64,000 nucleotides of DNA. It comes from Desulfurivibrionaceae bacterium. GTDB taxonomy: Bacteria; Desulfobacterota; Desulfobulbia; Desulfobulbales; VMSU01. Positions 1 to 8,763 of the stretch are shown piece by piece; positions within the stretch are counted from its first letter, which is position 1, and every line of letters begins with the position of its first letter. The stretch spans positions 62,001-126,000 of the forward strand of contig JAQYVV010000004.1 in the NCBI GenBank assembly GCA_030145275.1, written 5' to 3'. A model generated the notes under the pieces. That model worked only from the letters and a program-made list of their open reading frames with translations. It made no database searches and was not told the origin of the DNA. A program made the position numbers and the translations under genes.

Positions 1-120
1 AAAAAAAGGAGGTATTTGCACATTGTAAAACCATGACTAGGTTGAGTGGAGGTATTTGTTCTGATATTAGTAAGTCTCACAGGCCTTGGCAACTTTTTAT
101 TCCGGTTTATTTTGATATGC

Positions 121-149
121 TTGACAAAATATAAGAATATGGTATTAAT
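121..149 (+). promoter_or_regulatory. Probable sigma-70 promoter of rplU-rpmA
   Basis: TTGACA at 121-126 and TATTAA at 143-148, with a 16-base spacer, resemble a housekeeping promoter. It lies about 110 bases before the rplU start, so the transcript would have a leader of roughly 100 bases. Further upstream the 11-mer GGAGGTATTTG occurs twice (8-18 and 48-58), spaced 40 bases apart; I cannot assign a role to it. No open reading frame is supported in bases 1-257. Confidence 0.55.
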
Positions 150-257
150 GTCCGATTCTGAAAATACGGTTCATAATCTTTTGGGCGGTACTTAAAATTA
201 TTGACTTTAATTCCAATTTTATTGGATATAGACAGCTTAAATTGTTTGGAGGAATTT

Positions 258-569
258 ATGTACGCAATTATTCGCACCGGTGGTAAGCAATACCATGTGT
301 CCCAGGGAGAGCGTCTTCGGGTTGAAAAACTTGATGGCGAAGTTGGTGATTCAATCGATATTGAAGATGTCCTCATGGTTGTAGATGGGGAAGAAATAAA
401 GCTGGGTCAGCCTATCGTTGAAGGCGCGAAAGTCAGTGCAAAAATTATTGAGCAGGATAAAGCAAAGAAGGTCCTGGTTTATAAGAAGAAGAAAAGAAAA
501 GGGTACGAGGTAAAGAAAGGACATCGTCAATTTTACACAGCCCTTGAAATTACTGGTATTTCATCATAA
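258..569 (+). CDS. rplU: 50S ribosomal protein L21
   Basis: Large-subunit ribosomal protein that binds 23S rRNA. The 103-residue product has the usual family length and opens [12 protein letters not shown], the family signature, and it has the basic [16 protein letters not shown] region near the C terminus that contacts rRNA. An upstream in-frame ATG at 201 exists, but the start at 258 has a good ribosome site (GGAGG at 249-253) and matches the family N terminus. It is followed 40 bases later by rpmA and then obgE, the order found in most bacteria, so the three probably form one transcription unit. Confidence 0.97.
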   Translation: MYAIIRTGGKQYHVSQGERLRVEKLDGEVGDSIDIEDVLMVVDGEEIKLGQPIVEGAKVSAKIIEQDKAKKVLVYKKKKRKGYEVKKGHRQFYTALEITGISS

Positions 570-609
570 TCTAAAAAAACGCGATTCACGATATACAAGA
601 GGTTTTATT

Positions 610-876
610 ATGGCTCATAAGAAAGCAGGTGGTAGTACTAGGAATGGTCGTGACAGTAACGCCCAGAGACGCGGTGTGAAAAAATTCGGTGGCCAGATTG
701 TTAAGGCTGGAAATATTTTAGTGCGTCAGCTCGGCACAAAAATTCATCCAGGTAGCAATGTCGGTCTTGGCCGAGATTATACACTCTTTGCCAAAACTGA
801 TGGTGTTGTTACATACGAAGACTTTGGTCGCAATCGCAAAAGAGTAAGTATTTATCCCCAAGAGACAAATTCATAA
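610..876 (+). CDS. rpmA: 50S ribosomal protein L27
   Basis: L27 sits near the peptidyl-transferase centre of the large subunit. The 88-residue product starts [20 protein letters not shown], the conserved family N terminus without the cleavable extension seen in Firmicutes. The start at 610 is chosen over the upstream in-frame ATG at 544, which lies inside rplU and would add unrelated residues. The gene lies between rplU and obgE, which is typical. Confidence 0.97.
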   Translation: MAHKKAGGSTRNGRDSNAQRRGVKKFGGQIVKAGNILVRQLGTKIHPGSNVGLGRDYTLFAKTDGVVTYEDFGRNRKRVSIYPQETNS

Positions 877-913
877 TTAGTCTGCTTTTTTTTTGCATGA
901 CTAATATCTAAAC

Positions 914-961
914 AACGGAAAGATTGGGGTATAACCCCTATTTTTCCGTTTTCCTTTTTTT
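914..961 (+). terminator. Hairpin plus T-run between rpmA and obgE
   Basis: AACGGAAA (914-921) pairs with TTTCCGTT (943-950), and inside it GGGGT (926-930) pairs with ACCCC (934-938), giving a stepped hairpin followed by a T-rich run to 961. It looks like an intrinsic terminator or attenuator that would lower transcription of obgE relative to the ribosomal protein genes. The internal loop makes it imperfect. Confidence 0.6.
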
Positions 962-986
962 AACTGGCACATTACAATAAAAAAAA

Positions 987-1994
987 ATGGCGTTCATCGA
1001 TGAAGCAAAATTCTTTGTCAAAGGCGGAGATGGCGGACGCGGATGTATCAGTTTCCGACGTGAAAAATTTGTTCCAAAAGGCGGCCCCGATGGTGGTGAT
1101 GGCGGGAATGGGGGCTCTATAATTATAGAGGCCACTAAACGCCTCCTATCCCTTCTTGATTTTCGTTACTCCTCTCATTTTAACGCAAAAAATGGTGTCC
1201 ATGGTCTTGGTAAGAAAATGCACGGCCGTGGTGGGGATGATAAAATTGTTTTGGTTCCTCTTGGCTCGATTATTAAAGATGCTGAAGATGATCATGTCCT
1301 AGCTGATCTAACCCGCGAGGGTGACCGTTTTGTCGCTGCGACCGGTGGCAAGGGTGGGGGGGGGAATGTTCATTATGCCTCTGGTCAGAATCGCGCACCA
1401 AGAAGAGCGGGTAAAGGGACTCCTGGTGAAGAACGGTGGCTCAAGATTGAGCTGAAACTCCTTGCTGATGTCGGTCTTATCGGCTTGCCAAATGCCGGTA
1501 AATCAACTCTTCTCTCTAAATTATCTGCAGCTAATCCAAAGGTTGCAGCATATCCATTTACAACCCTAGAACCAAAGCTTGGCATTTTACAACTGGAATA
1601 CCGAGACCCCTGTATTATTGCAGATATCCCAGGCATCATCGAAGGCGCTCATGCCGGAGCCGGTTTAGGACACAAGTTTCTTAGACACGTTGAAAGGACT
1701 AAAATTCTTTTACATGTTCTCGATGCCGGTAGTTCTTATTCTGATCCTCTTGAAGATTTTAAAACTCTTGAAAATGAACTCGCGCTTTATAAAGATGAAC
1801 TTATTCAAAGAAAGCGTCTCATCGTTCTCAATAAAATTGATCTCCTGGAAGACCCGCTTGCGGTTGAACAACTGCTTGAAAAAACAGGTGAATTAGGACA
1901 TGATGTTTTATCTGTATCTGCCCTCGAAGGTGATGGGATAAGCGCATTGAAGGAAAAGATAGGCGATATCATGGATGAAATAAGCGATTTATGA
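987..1994 (+). CDS. obgE: Obg/CgtA family GTPase
   Basis: Essential ribosome-associated GTPase acting in 50S assembly and stress control. The 335-residue product has the glycine-rich Obg fold (residues 1-158, with many GG repeats) followed by the GTPase domain: G1 GLPNAGKS at 166-173, G3 with DIPG, and G4 NKID. There is no C-terminal OCT extension. The gene contains a run of nine G bases at 1356-1364 that is in frame here. The ATG lies in an A-rich stretch with no clear Shine-Dalgarno. Its stop overlaps the proB start (ATGA at 1991-1994), so the two are translationally coupled. Confidence 0.95.
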   Translation: MAFIDEAKFFVKGGDGGRGCISFRREKFVPKGGPDGGDGGNGGSIIIEATKRLLSLLDFRYSSHFNAKNGVHGLGKKMHGRGGDDKIVLVPLGSIIKDAEDDHVLADLTREGDRFVAATGGKGGGGNVHYASGQNRAPRRAGKGTPGEERWLKIELKLLADVGLIGLPNAGKSTLLSKLSAANPKVAAYPFTTLEPKLGILQLEYRDPCIIADIPGIIEGAHAGAGLGHKFLRHVERTKILLHVLDAGSSYSDPLEDFKTLENELALYKDELIQRKRLIVLNKIDLLEDPLAVEQLLEKTGELGHDVLSVSALEGDGISALKEKIGDIMDEISDL

Positions 1995-3145
1995 CAATTC
2001 AAGTAAGCCTGGAAGAAGGTTTGCGGGCACGGAAAAATAATATTGCCCAGACTAAACGTGTTGTTGTTAAAGTTGGCAGCGCTGTTTTGACGGGTGAAAA
2101 TGGCTTGAACCAACCCGTGGTCGAACAACTGGCCAAGGATATCTGCTTTCTGAGGCAGAGCGGTTGTGAAGTTATTTTGGTCAGTTCCGGGGCGGTTGCC
2201 GCCGGCCGTAAGAAACTTGGCATGGCTGGACGACAGTTTAACCTCAAGGAAAAACAAGCCGTTGCTGCCATTGGTCAAAGTAGCCTGATGAGGGCCTATG
2301 ATGATATTTTTGGAGGTCTGAATCAAAAAGTAGCCCAGGTTTTGCTTACCCACGACGATTTTGCCAACCGAGATCGCTATCTGAATGTCAGAAATACCAT
2401 ATTCACCTTGCTGGATTGGCAAATTCTCCCCATTATAAATGAAAATGACACCGTTTCTGTCAAGGAACTCCGTTTTGGGGATAATGATACTCTCGGTGCC
2501 ATGACCACCAATATGATAGAGGCAGATCTCTTTGTCTGCCTAACAGATGTTGATGGTCTGTATACAGGCAACCCCGTGACAGATCCTGGCGCTTTTCTTG
2601 TCAACACCATCACCCAAGTGGATGCAAAAGTTGAAGAGATGGCAGGGCATGTTTGCGGTGCCTTAGGTACCGGTGGCATGCGAAGCAAAATCTTGGCTGC
2701 AAAGATGGTTTCTGCAGGGGGAGGGTGTTCGTTTATCGGTTCTGGTAGGGAGACTGGTGTCATGAGGAAATTGTTTTCAGGCGAGGCAGTTGGCACCTTT
2801 TTCCTACCGAATAGTGAAAAAATTAAGACTCGCAAGCATTGGATAGCATACACACTCCGCCCAAAGGGTTTTATGGTTCTTGACGATGGGGCCTGTACCG
2901 CACTGCTTTCCCGTGGAAAAAGTCTGCTTCCTTCCGGTATTCTTGAGGTGCGCGGCAGTTTTAATATCGGTGATCCTGTTCATTGTCTTGATAAAAATGA
3001 TAAACCTATCGTAGCAGGCCTGGTAAATTACTGTTCCAGTGATGTTATGAAAATTATGGGTGTCCAGAGTGTTCAGATAAAAGAAATTTTAGGTTTCTCT
3101 GACAGTAATGAGATTATTCATCGAGATAATTTAGTGGTATTGTAG
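1991..3145 (+). CDS. proB: Glutamate 5-kinase with PUA domain
   Basis: Phosphorylates L-glutamate to gamma-glutamyl phosphate, the first step of proline synthesis. The 384-residue product has the amino-acid kinase domain (VVKVGSAVLTGENG near residue 24; NENDTVSV; the FGDNDTLGA loop) and a C-terminal PUA domain from about residue 280, matching the full-length bacterial form. It overlaps obgE by four bases and is followed by proA after 87 bases, so the pathway order is preserved. Feedback inhibition by proline is known for the family but cannot be read from this sequence. Confidence 0.95.
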   Translation: MTIQVSLEEGLRARKNNIAQTKRVVVKVGSAVLTGENGLNQPVVEQLAKDICFLRQSGCEVILVSSGAVAAGRKKLGMAGRQFNLKEKQAVAAIGQSSLMRAYDDIFGGLNQKVAQVLLTHDDFANRDRYLNVRNTIFTLLDWQILPIINENDTVSVKELRFGDNDTLGAMTTNMIEADLFVCLTDVDGLYTGNPVTDPGAFLVNTITQVDAKVEEMAGHVCGALGTGGMRSKILAAKMVSAGGGCSFIGSGRETGVMRKLFSGEAVGTFFLPNSEKIKTRKHWIAYTLRPKGFMVLDDGACTALLSRGKSLLPSGILEVRGSFNIGDPVHCLDKNDKPIVAGLVNYCSSDVMKIMGVQSVQIKEILGFSDSNEIIHRDNLVVL

Positions 3146-3232
3146 AACTGTTAAGATCAACGAATTGAATTATAAATAAAAAAATCAGGTTTCGAATTTC
3201 CCGGTTTTTACCGGCATAGCAGGAGGTTTACG

Positions 3233-4489
3233 ATGACTGTTGAGGAAACGATTAAACAATTAGCTTTGGAGACTAGAAAAGCTTCCAGGCAAGTTGCTGC
3301 ACTGTCAACTGAGAAAAAAAATAGAGTACTCCAAGGGATGGCTCAAAGCCTACTCAGCCAAAAGAAATATATTCAGCAGGAAAATGAAAAGGATCTCATC
3401 GCAGGAAGAGAAAAAGGACTTTCAGCCGCGATGCTTGACCGTCTGACCCTTTCAGATAAGGTGATTGATTCTATGGTTGGAGGTCTTCAGGAAATAATCG
3501 CCTTGCCAGATCCTGTCGGAGAAATTTCTGATATGAATAAAATGCCAAGTGGTATCACTGTTGGCAGAATGAGGATTCCCCTTGGAGTTATCGGCATGAT
3601 TTATGAGTCCAGGCCGAACGTGACGGTAGACGCAGCTGCTTTATGTTTGAAAGCTGGAAACGCCGTGGTTTTGCGAGGCGGTTCAGAGGCCATCCATTCA
3701 AACCTTGCTCTGGCAAAGATTCTTCAAGATGCATTAATGGCCGATGGAATTTCTGCAGCAGCTATTCAGGTTATACCCATAACTGATCGTGACGCTATCA
3801 ACGTAATGCTTAGCCTTGAAGAGGATATCGATCTGATCATCCCCCGGGGCGGTGAGGGGCTTATTCGATTTGTGGCCCAAAACTCCCGTATTCCTGTGCT
3901 CAAACATTATAAGGGCGTCTGTCATATCTTTGTCGATAAAGACGCAGATTTTAGCATGGCTGAGGAAATTGTTTTTAACTCAAAAGTCCAACGGCCAGGA
4001 GTTTGTAACTCTCTTGAGGCACTACTCGTTCACAAAGATGCAGCTGAGGCATTTTTACCTCTGTTGCAAGCAAGGCTTTCCAGTGCGGGGGTTGAATTAA
4101 GGTGCTGTCCCGTTGCCAAGGAAATTATACCTGATGCAGTTGAGGCGGTGGAGTCAGATTGGGGGATGGAATTCCTTGAGCTTATTCTGGCAGTCAAGGT
4201 AGTCGATGATATGGATGCTGCTATGGCCCATATTGTGGAATATGGATCCCAGCATACTGAATCGATCATTACCTCAAATTATGCCAATGCCCAGCGGTTT
4301 CTCCGTGAGGTTGATTCATCTTCCGTTATGGTCAATGCCTCTACTAGATTTAGTGATGGCGGGCAATATGGCCTTGGTGCGGAAATTGGTATCAGTACCA
4401 CGAAATTGCACGCTTATGGCCCCATGGGGCTGAAAGAACTCACAACCAAAAAATTTATTGTCTATGGGGACGGGCAAATTCGGGCTTGA
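3233..4489 (+). CDS. proA: Gamma-glutamyl phosphate reductase
   Basis: NADPH-dependent reduction of gamma-glutamyl phosphate to glutamate semialdehyde, the second step of proline synthesis. The 418-residue product is of normal length and has the aldehyde-dehydrogenase-like fold, with VIYESRPNVT-type (MIYESRPNVTVDAA), LRGGSEA, and the catalytic cysteine in KVQRPGVCNSLE, plus the C-terminal GLGAEIGIST signature. AGGAGG directly precedes the start. A diverged palindromic repeat begins seven bases after the stop. Confidence 0.96.
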   Translation: MTVEETIKQLALETRKASRQVAALSTEKKNRVLQGMAQSLLSQKKYIQQENEKDLIAGREKGLSAAMLDRLTLSDKVIDSMVGGLQEIIALPDPVGEISDMNKMPSGITVGRMRIPLGVIGMIYESRPNVTVDAAALCLKAGNAVVLRGGSEAIHSNLALAKILQDALMADGISAAAIQVIPITDRDAINVMLSLEEDIDLIIPRGGEGLIRFVAQNSRIPVLKHYKGVCHIFVDKDADFSMAEEIVFNSKVQRPGVCNSLEALLVHKDAAEAFLPLLQARLSSAGVELRCCPVAKEIIPDAVEAVESDWGMEFLELILAVKVVDDMDAAMAHIVEYGSQHTESIITSNYANAQRFLREVDSSSVMVNASTRFSDGGQYGLGAEIGISTTKLHAYGPMGLKELTTKKFIVYGDGQIRA

Positions 4490-4495
4490 TTATTA

Positions 4496-4690
4496 GTAAC
4501 TATTTAGCGTACTAACCGGGAAGCCCAGCCTCTCTACTTTAACAGCAACATGGATCCCTGATACAGATATTTAGGGATGACGATTTAGTTACTTCTAGCC
4601 GGAGGTAAGCGTAGACTCCGATCCAGAAAAGTAGTTATTTAGAGAGGGCATCCCTAAACTAGTTACACCTGGGAGTTAAGGGTAGTTTAT
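4496..4690. repeat. Diverged intergenic palindromic repeat (GTAAC-tip family)
   Basis: The segment opens GTAACTATTTAGCGTACTAA and ends CTAAACTAGTTACACCTGGG followed by AGTTAAGGGTA, the same tips and tail seen in the well-preserved copies at 25127, 28841 and 43638. Its left third also matches the segment after the sensor kinase at 23931 (AGCGTACYAACCGGG). The internal arms are partly decayed. No gene is visible between proA and nadD. Confidence 0.6.
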
Positions 4691-4718
4691 GTCCGCGTTA
4701 CCTGTTCTTAAATTGTGA

Positions 4719-5432
4719 TTGAAGATGGAATCAATAAAAGGAAAACGCATAGGCCTTCTTGGAGGTACTTTCGATCCTGTTCATTTTGGTCATTTAGCCG
4801 CAGCCAAAGCGGTAAGTGAGGCTTTACATCTCGATACAGTTATCTTCATTCCGGCTTATCAGCCACCCCATAAATATCATTTCTCCCTATCACCGTTTCC
4901 CAAGCGCTCAGCCATGTTGGAGCTTGCTCTCAGTTCTTGGCCTCGGTTTCATATTTCACTTGTGGAGGCGGAAAGAAATGGGCCTTCTTTTACCTGTGAT
5001 ACCCTGGAGGATTTCTGCAAAAAAATAACTAATGATACAAGGTTATTTTTCATTACAGGGATAGATGCCTTTAAAGAGATTCATACCTGGAAAAAATATC
5101 AAAAACTGCTGCAGTTTTCTGATCTTGTCGTTATTGCAAGGCCTCCCCACGAAGAAAAATCTCTTGGTTTGTATATTGAGAAATATTTTGCGAACCATCT
5201 GTATGACCAAGAAAAAGATGCTTGGATTTCTCAAACCGAAAGAGGGGCGATTCACCTTGTCTCGATGTCTCCGGTTGCAATTTCTTCAACCGAAATTAGA
5301 AAAAGAATTGATCTGGGGGAGGGGGTGGAAGATATGCTTCCAGATGATGTAGCTGATTATATCAAGAAAAAAGGACTTTACAAAAGTAAAATCCCGAACA
5401 CCAGCTTCCTTATCTCAAAGGGGATAAAGTAA
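4719..5432 (+). CDS. nadD: Nicotinate-nucleotide adenylyltransferase
   Basis: Transfers AMP from ATP to nicotinate mononucleotide, giving deamido-NAD in NAD synthesis. The 235-237-residue product has the nucleotidyltransferase signature GGTFDPVHFGHL near the N terminus (HxGH-type) and ISSTEIRKRI near the C terminus. Two starts are possible: TTG at 4719 and ATG at 4725; I favour the ATG, though neither has a strong ribosome site. In many genomes nadD follows proA as here. The upstream 230 bases are repeat DNA, so the promoter is not clear. Confidence 0.93.
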   Translation: MKMESIKGKRIGLLGGTFDPVHFGHLAAAKAVSEALHLDTVIFIPAYQPPHKYHFSLSPFPKRSAMLELALSSWPRFHISLVEAERNGPSFTCDTLEDFCKKITNDTRLFFITGIDAFKEIHTWKKYQKLLQFSDLVVIARPPHEEKSLGLYIEKYFANHLYDQEKDAWISQTERGAIHLVSMSPVAISSTEIRKRIDLGEGVEDMLPDDVADYIKKKGLYKSKIPNTSFLISKGIK

Positions 5433-5471
5433 CCCTAGACATTTACCTTGATTCTAAGTGAGTAGGCGGTT

Positions 5472-6209
5472 CTACAGGGTTTCTATGAGATTTTTTAGCA
5501 GGGCCTTTTTGCCCTCGTCAAGGGGGGTGAATTTTATTCCTATGCCGATATCGGTTTTCCTGACGATCTCTCCAGAGAGTCTAATGTGCTCTGAGTGTGC
5601 CTTTAAGGGAAAGGTTAGGGTGAGTTGCTCTCCTTCTTTGAAGGGGATCGGTGTCTCGATAAATATACCGCCCTCACTTATGTCTTTGGTGAATTCATGG
5701 TGGGCTCCCCTAGACGATGTGAAAATTATATCATTAAAGAATTTTTTTCTGTTGCTGCTTCTTTGGTTACCCTCTCGAACTCTGGACTTCAACTCTTTGT
5801 ATAGTTCGAATTGCTCTTCTTTGGGAAGATTTCGGATCATTGTATCGATTTGGTCCAAAATGTCTTCCGGTGCCGCCGATAATTCTAGGATATTCATAAG
5901 AGTTTTCTCGCTGTATTCCCCTGGGAGGTTCCATGGAGCTTTCTCTATATTTATCACTTTCAGGAGTGGTGTGTCAAGAAAATGGGGGAAGAGCTCGAAA
6001 TTTGCTATAAGCGCTGACTTGCTAGTCGTCTTAAGTTTTGTCCAGTAATTATTTAAACCAGTTGACTCATTAAAAAAACGATGGCTGATTATTATCAGTA
6101 TTATGGAGCTCCCAAGAGATATAATTGTCTTGACAGTGGGGGGGACCTTCCCTATTATCTTACTTTCAAATAAAGATGGGACCTGGCAATTCACCGCGCC
6201 ACCCAACAT
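5472..6209 (-). CDS. PilZ-domain protein (candidate c-di-GMP receptor)
   Basis: The C-terminal third (about residues 150-245) is a PilZ domain: a basic RSSNRKKF stretch followed by DISEGGIFIETP, the (D/N)xSxxG motif, and a beta-barrel ending GIGIKFTPLD. PilZ proteins bind cyclic di-GMP through such residues. The N-terminal part has one short hydrophobic stretch and no recognised domain. The start is uncertain: a TTG at 6221 and an ATG at 6209 are in frame, both with poor ribosome sites, and an internal start is possible. It is divergent from gmd-fcl with only about 40 bases between, which suggests a link to surface polysaccharide, but that is inference. Confidence 0.75.
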   Translation of the reverse strand: MLGGAVNCQVPSLFESKIIGKVPPTVKTIISLGSSIILIIISHRFFNESTGLNNYWTKLKTTSKSALIANFELFPHFLDTPLLKVINIEKAPWNLPGEYSEKTLMNILELSAAPEDILDQIDTMIRNLPKEEQFELYKELKSRVREGNQRSSNRKKFFNDIIFTSSRGAHHEFTKDISEGGIFIETPIPFKEGEQLTLTFPLKAHSEHIRLSGEIVRKTDIGIGIKFTPLDEGKKALLKNLIETL

Positions 6210-6247
6210 CCTTGTAATCAATCACACAAACATCTAAAAAAAATAAT

Positions 6248-7333
6248 ATGAAAAAACGAGCTCTTATTACTGGAATAACAGGTCAGGACGGCGCCTATCT
6301 GGCGGAATTACTGCTCAAGAAAGGTTATGAAGTTCATGGTATTAAACGCCGGGCTTCTTCGTTTAATACCGATCGTATAGACCATCTCTATCAGGATCCG
6401 CACACTAAAGACCGCAATTTCATCCTCCATTATGGGGATATGACCGATTCCAGCAGCCTTGTCCGAATAGTTCAGACAGTTCAACCAGATGAGGTCTATA
6501 ACCTGGCTGCTCAGAGTCATGTTGCTGTCTCCTTTGAAGAGCCGGAATACACGGCCAACTCCGATGCCCTCGGTACTTTGAGGTTACTCGAAGCAATCCG
6601 TATTGTCGGCCTTGAAAAGAAGACTCGTTTTTATCAGGCCTCAACCTCCGAACTGTACGGCCTGGTTCAGGAAAGCCCGCAGACTGAAAAGACGCCCTTT
6701 TATCCCAGATCTCCCTATGCCGTGGCTAAGCTCTATTCTTACTGGATTACCGTTAACTATCGAGAGGCTTATGGGATGTACGCCTGTAATGGCATCCTTT
6801 TTAATCATGAATCCCCGGTCCGTGGTGAGACCTTTGTGACCCGCAAGATAACTCGAGCCATGGCCCGCATTAAACTGGGCCTACAGGACTGTATGTACCT
6901 CGGCAATCTCAACGCCAAACGTGATTGGGGGCATGCCCGAGACTATGTGGAAATGCAATGGCTGATGCTGCAGCAAGACATCCCTGATGATTTTGTCATT
7001 GCCACCGGTATTCAGCACAGTGTCCGCGATTTTGTCAATGCGTCGGCACAGGAGCTGGGTATGGAAATTCGCTGGGAAGGTGAGGGGTTGGCTGAAAAAG
7101 GATATGATCAGTCCGGAAGCTGCATCGTGGCCGTTGACCCTCGTTATTTTAGGCCGACGGAAGTCGAAACCCTGCTTGGAGATCCCACTAAGGCTAGAGA
7201 AAAATTAGGATGGGTCTCTAAGACAAGCTTTGATGAGCTGGTTGCCGAAATGGTGCGTGAAGATCTGAAAACCGCTGAGCGCGACGAACTGGTCAAGCAG
7301 AAGGGGTTTGCTGTTTTCAATTATCATGAGTAG
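6248..7333 (+). CDS. gmd: GDP-mannose 4,6-dehydratase
   Basis: Converts GDP-D-mannose to GDP-4-keto-6-deoxymannose, the first step toward GDP-L-fucose. The 361-residue product is a full-length short-chain dehydrogenase/reductase of the extended type: [14 protein letters not shown] nucleotide-binding loop near residue 8, STSELYG with the catalytic serine/threonine and glutamate, and the YxxxK motif in [11 protein letters not shown]. It is followed after nine bases by fcl, so the two form an operon that supplies fucose or a related 6-deoxyhexose to cell-surface glycan. Confidence 0.96.
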   Translation: MKKRALITGITGQDGAYLAELLLKKGYEVHGIKRRASSFNTDRIDHLYQDPHTKDRNFILHYGDMTDSSSLVRIVQTVQPDEVYNLAAQSHVAVSFEEPEYTANSDALGTLRLLEAIRIVGLEKKTRFYQASTSELYGLVQESPQTEKTPFYPRSPYAVAKLYSYWITVNYREAYGMYACNGILFNHESPVRGETFVTRKITRAMARIKLGLQDCMYLGNLNAKRDWGHARDYVEMQWLMLQQDIPDDFVIATGIQHSVRDFVNASAQELGMEIRWEGEGLAEKGYDQSGSCIVAVDPRYFRPTEVETLLGDPTKAREKLGWVSKTSFDELVAEMVREDLKTAERDELVKQKGFAVFNYHE

Positions 7334-7342
7334 TGACAGAAA

Positions 7343-8416
7343 TTGAAGAATGACGCAAGAATATACGTCGCTGGTCATCGAGGCCTGGTGGGCAGCGCCA
7401 TTGTCCGGGCTCTACAGGCTCAAGGTTGTGAAAAAATTATCACTCGTAGCCATGCTGAGCTTGACTTGCTTGACCAACGGATGGTGCAGTCCTTCTTTGC
7501 CGCTGAGCAGCCGGAATATGTTTTTCTTGCCGCTGCTAGGGTGGGTGGCATCCAGGCCAACAACAATTATCCTGCCGAATTTGTCTACCAGAACCTGGCC
7601 ATCCAGCAAAATGTCATCCATACCTCCTGGCAAAGCGGAGTAAGACGTCTGCTCTTTCTTGGTTCTTCCTGTATATATCCCCTGAATTGCCCGCAACCCA
7701 TGAAAGAGGAGTATCTCCTTAGTGGTCCCCTGGAACCGACCAACCGGCCATATGCGGTGGCTAAAATTGCCGGCATTGAGATGTGCTGGGCCTATAATCG
7801 TCAATACGGTAGCGGCTATCTGTCTGTGATGCCCACCAATCTTTATGGACCTGGTGATAATTATGACCTAGAAAACTCCCACGTTCTCCCGGCTATGATA
7901 CGAAAATTTCATCTTGCCAAACTGGCAACACAAGGAGACCTTTACGGAATCCAGCAAGATGAAATCGCCCACGGTCCGATCCCAGCAGATATCAAAAAGG
8001 CAATTGGCTACTCTTCAACTGAAGCTAAATTGCAAACAGTTGATTTTACCCCCCAGGTCGTTCTTTGGGGCACTGGATATCCCTATCGTGAATTTCTCTA
8101 TAGCGATGATATGGCGGACGCCTGTCTATATCTTATGAATCTACCTGAGGACCAATACGCTTCGCTCCTTGCTTCCCATGACCCACCGTTAATCAATATC
8201 GGTTTTGGACAAGACCAGACAATAAAAGAGCTCGCCTCCATGACACAGCAGGTTGTGGGTTTTGAAGGCCAGGTAGAATGGGACGAAAGCAAACCGGATG
8301 GTACCCCACGAAAACTCCTTGATGTAAATCGTTTATTTTCCAGGGGGTGGCACCCAAAAACTAGTTTAATTGAAGGGATTGAGCAATCTTATAAGGATTT
8401 TTCCCAGAATCATTGA
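7343..8416 (+). CDS. fcl: GDP-L-fucose synthase (epimerase/reductase)
   Basis: Epimerises and reduces GDP-4-keto-6-deoxymannose to GDP-L-fucose. Motifs seen: VAGHRGLVGSA (NADP loop), LFLGSSCIYP, the catalytic PYAVAKIAG, and MPTNLYGPGDNYD. At 357 residues it is longer than the usual 310-325; the extra residues fall around 190-230 (between LAKLATQGD and VVLWGTGYPYREFL), where many homologues have only a short linker. The reading frame can begin only at TTG 7343, since an ATG would remove the Rossmann strand; the ribosome site is weak, suggesting coupling to gmd. Confidence 0.93.
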   Translation: MKNDARIYVAGHRGLVGSAIVRALQAQGCEKIITRSHAELDLLDQRMVQSFFAAEQPEYVFLAAARVGGIQANNNYPAEFVYQNLAIQQNVIHTSWQSGVRRLLFLGSSCIYPLNCPQPMKEEYLLSGPLEPTNRPYAVAKIAGIEMCWAYNRQYGSGYLSVMPTNLYGPGDNYDLENSHVLPAMIRKFHLAKLATQGDLYGIQQDEIAHGPIPADIKKAIGYSSTEAKLQTVDFTPQVVLWGTGYPYREFLYSDDMADACLYLMNLPEDQYASLLASHDPPLINIGFGQDQTIKELASMTQQVVGFEGQVEWDESKPDGTPRKLLDVNRLFSRGWHPKTSLIEGIEQSYKDFSQNH

Positions 8417-8763
8417 ACTGAATATTGGGTGTTTGCTCTTTTTTTTAACATACCCCCAAAAAAAGAGTTTGCCAAGTATGCCCCTTAAACAAGATTATAT
8501 GTCTCGCAAGCTTTCTCTGTAAGTCAGCAGAGAAAAACTATACACAGATATTGTTCCAGACATGAAAAAGACTTTACGGTATTCTTGTTTTTATCAATGA
8601 CTTAACTGAGTGTCCACCATTCCACAGTATGTACGGCCATGACAGCAATTAAGTATTATCTCCCTAGGACTCCAGTTCTAAATTGTAGGATTCTCAAAAC
8701 ACCTATTTCTATAGCCAAACTAGTTCTCGCTCCGGATTACTGCCTGGGCAAACATGACTTCAT
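8417..8763. other. Gene-free region between fcl and the cyclase gene
   Basis: No coding frame is supported. An AT-rich inverted repeat (GCTCTTTTTTTT with AAAAAAAGAG, about 8434-8469) follows fcl and may end transcription. A second hairpin, TTTCTCTG (8512-8519) with CAGAGAAA (8528-8535), has no T-run. Bases 8587-8618 (GTTTTTATCAATGACTTAAC and on to TGTCCACC) recur with few changes at 13117-13148, marking a repeat fragment of unknown origin. Confidence 0.5.

Noticed and set aside
5458-6048. Frame opposite the PilZ gene
   Set aside because: It is the antisense shadow of the PilZ gene and lacks a ribosome site or known motifs.
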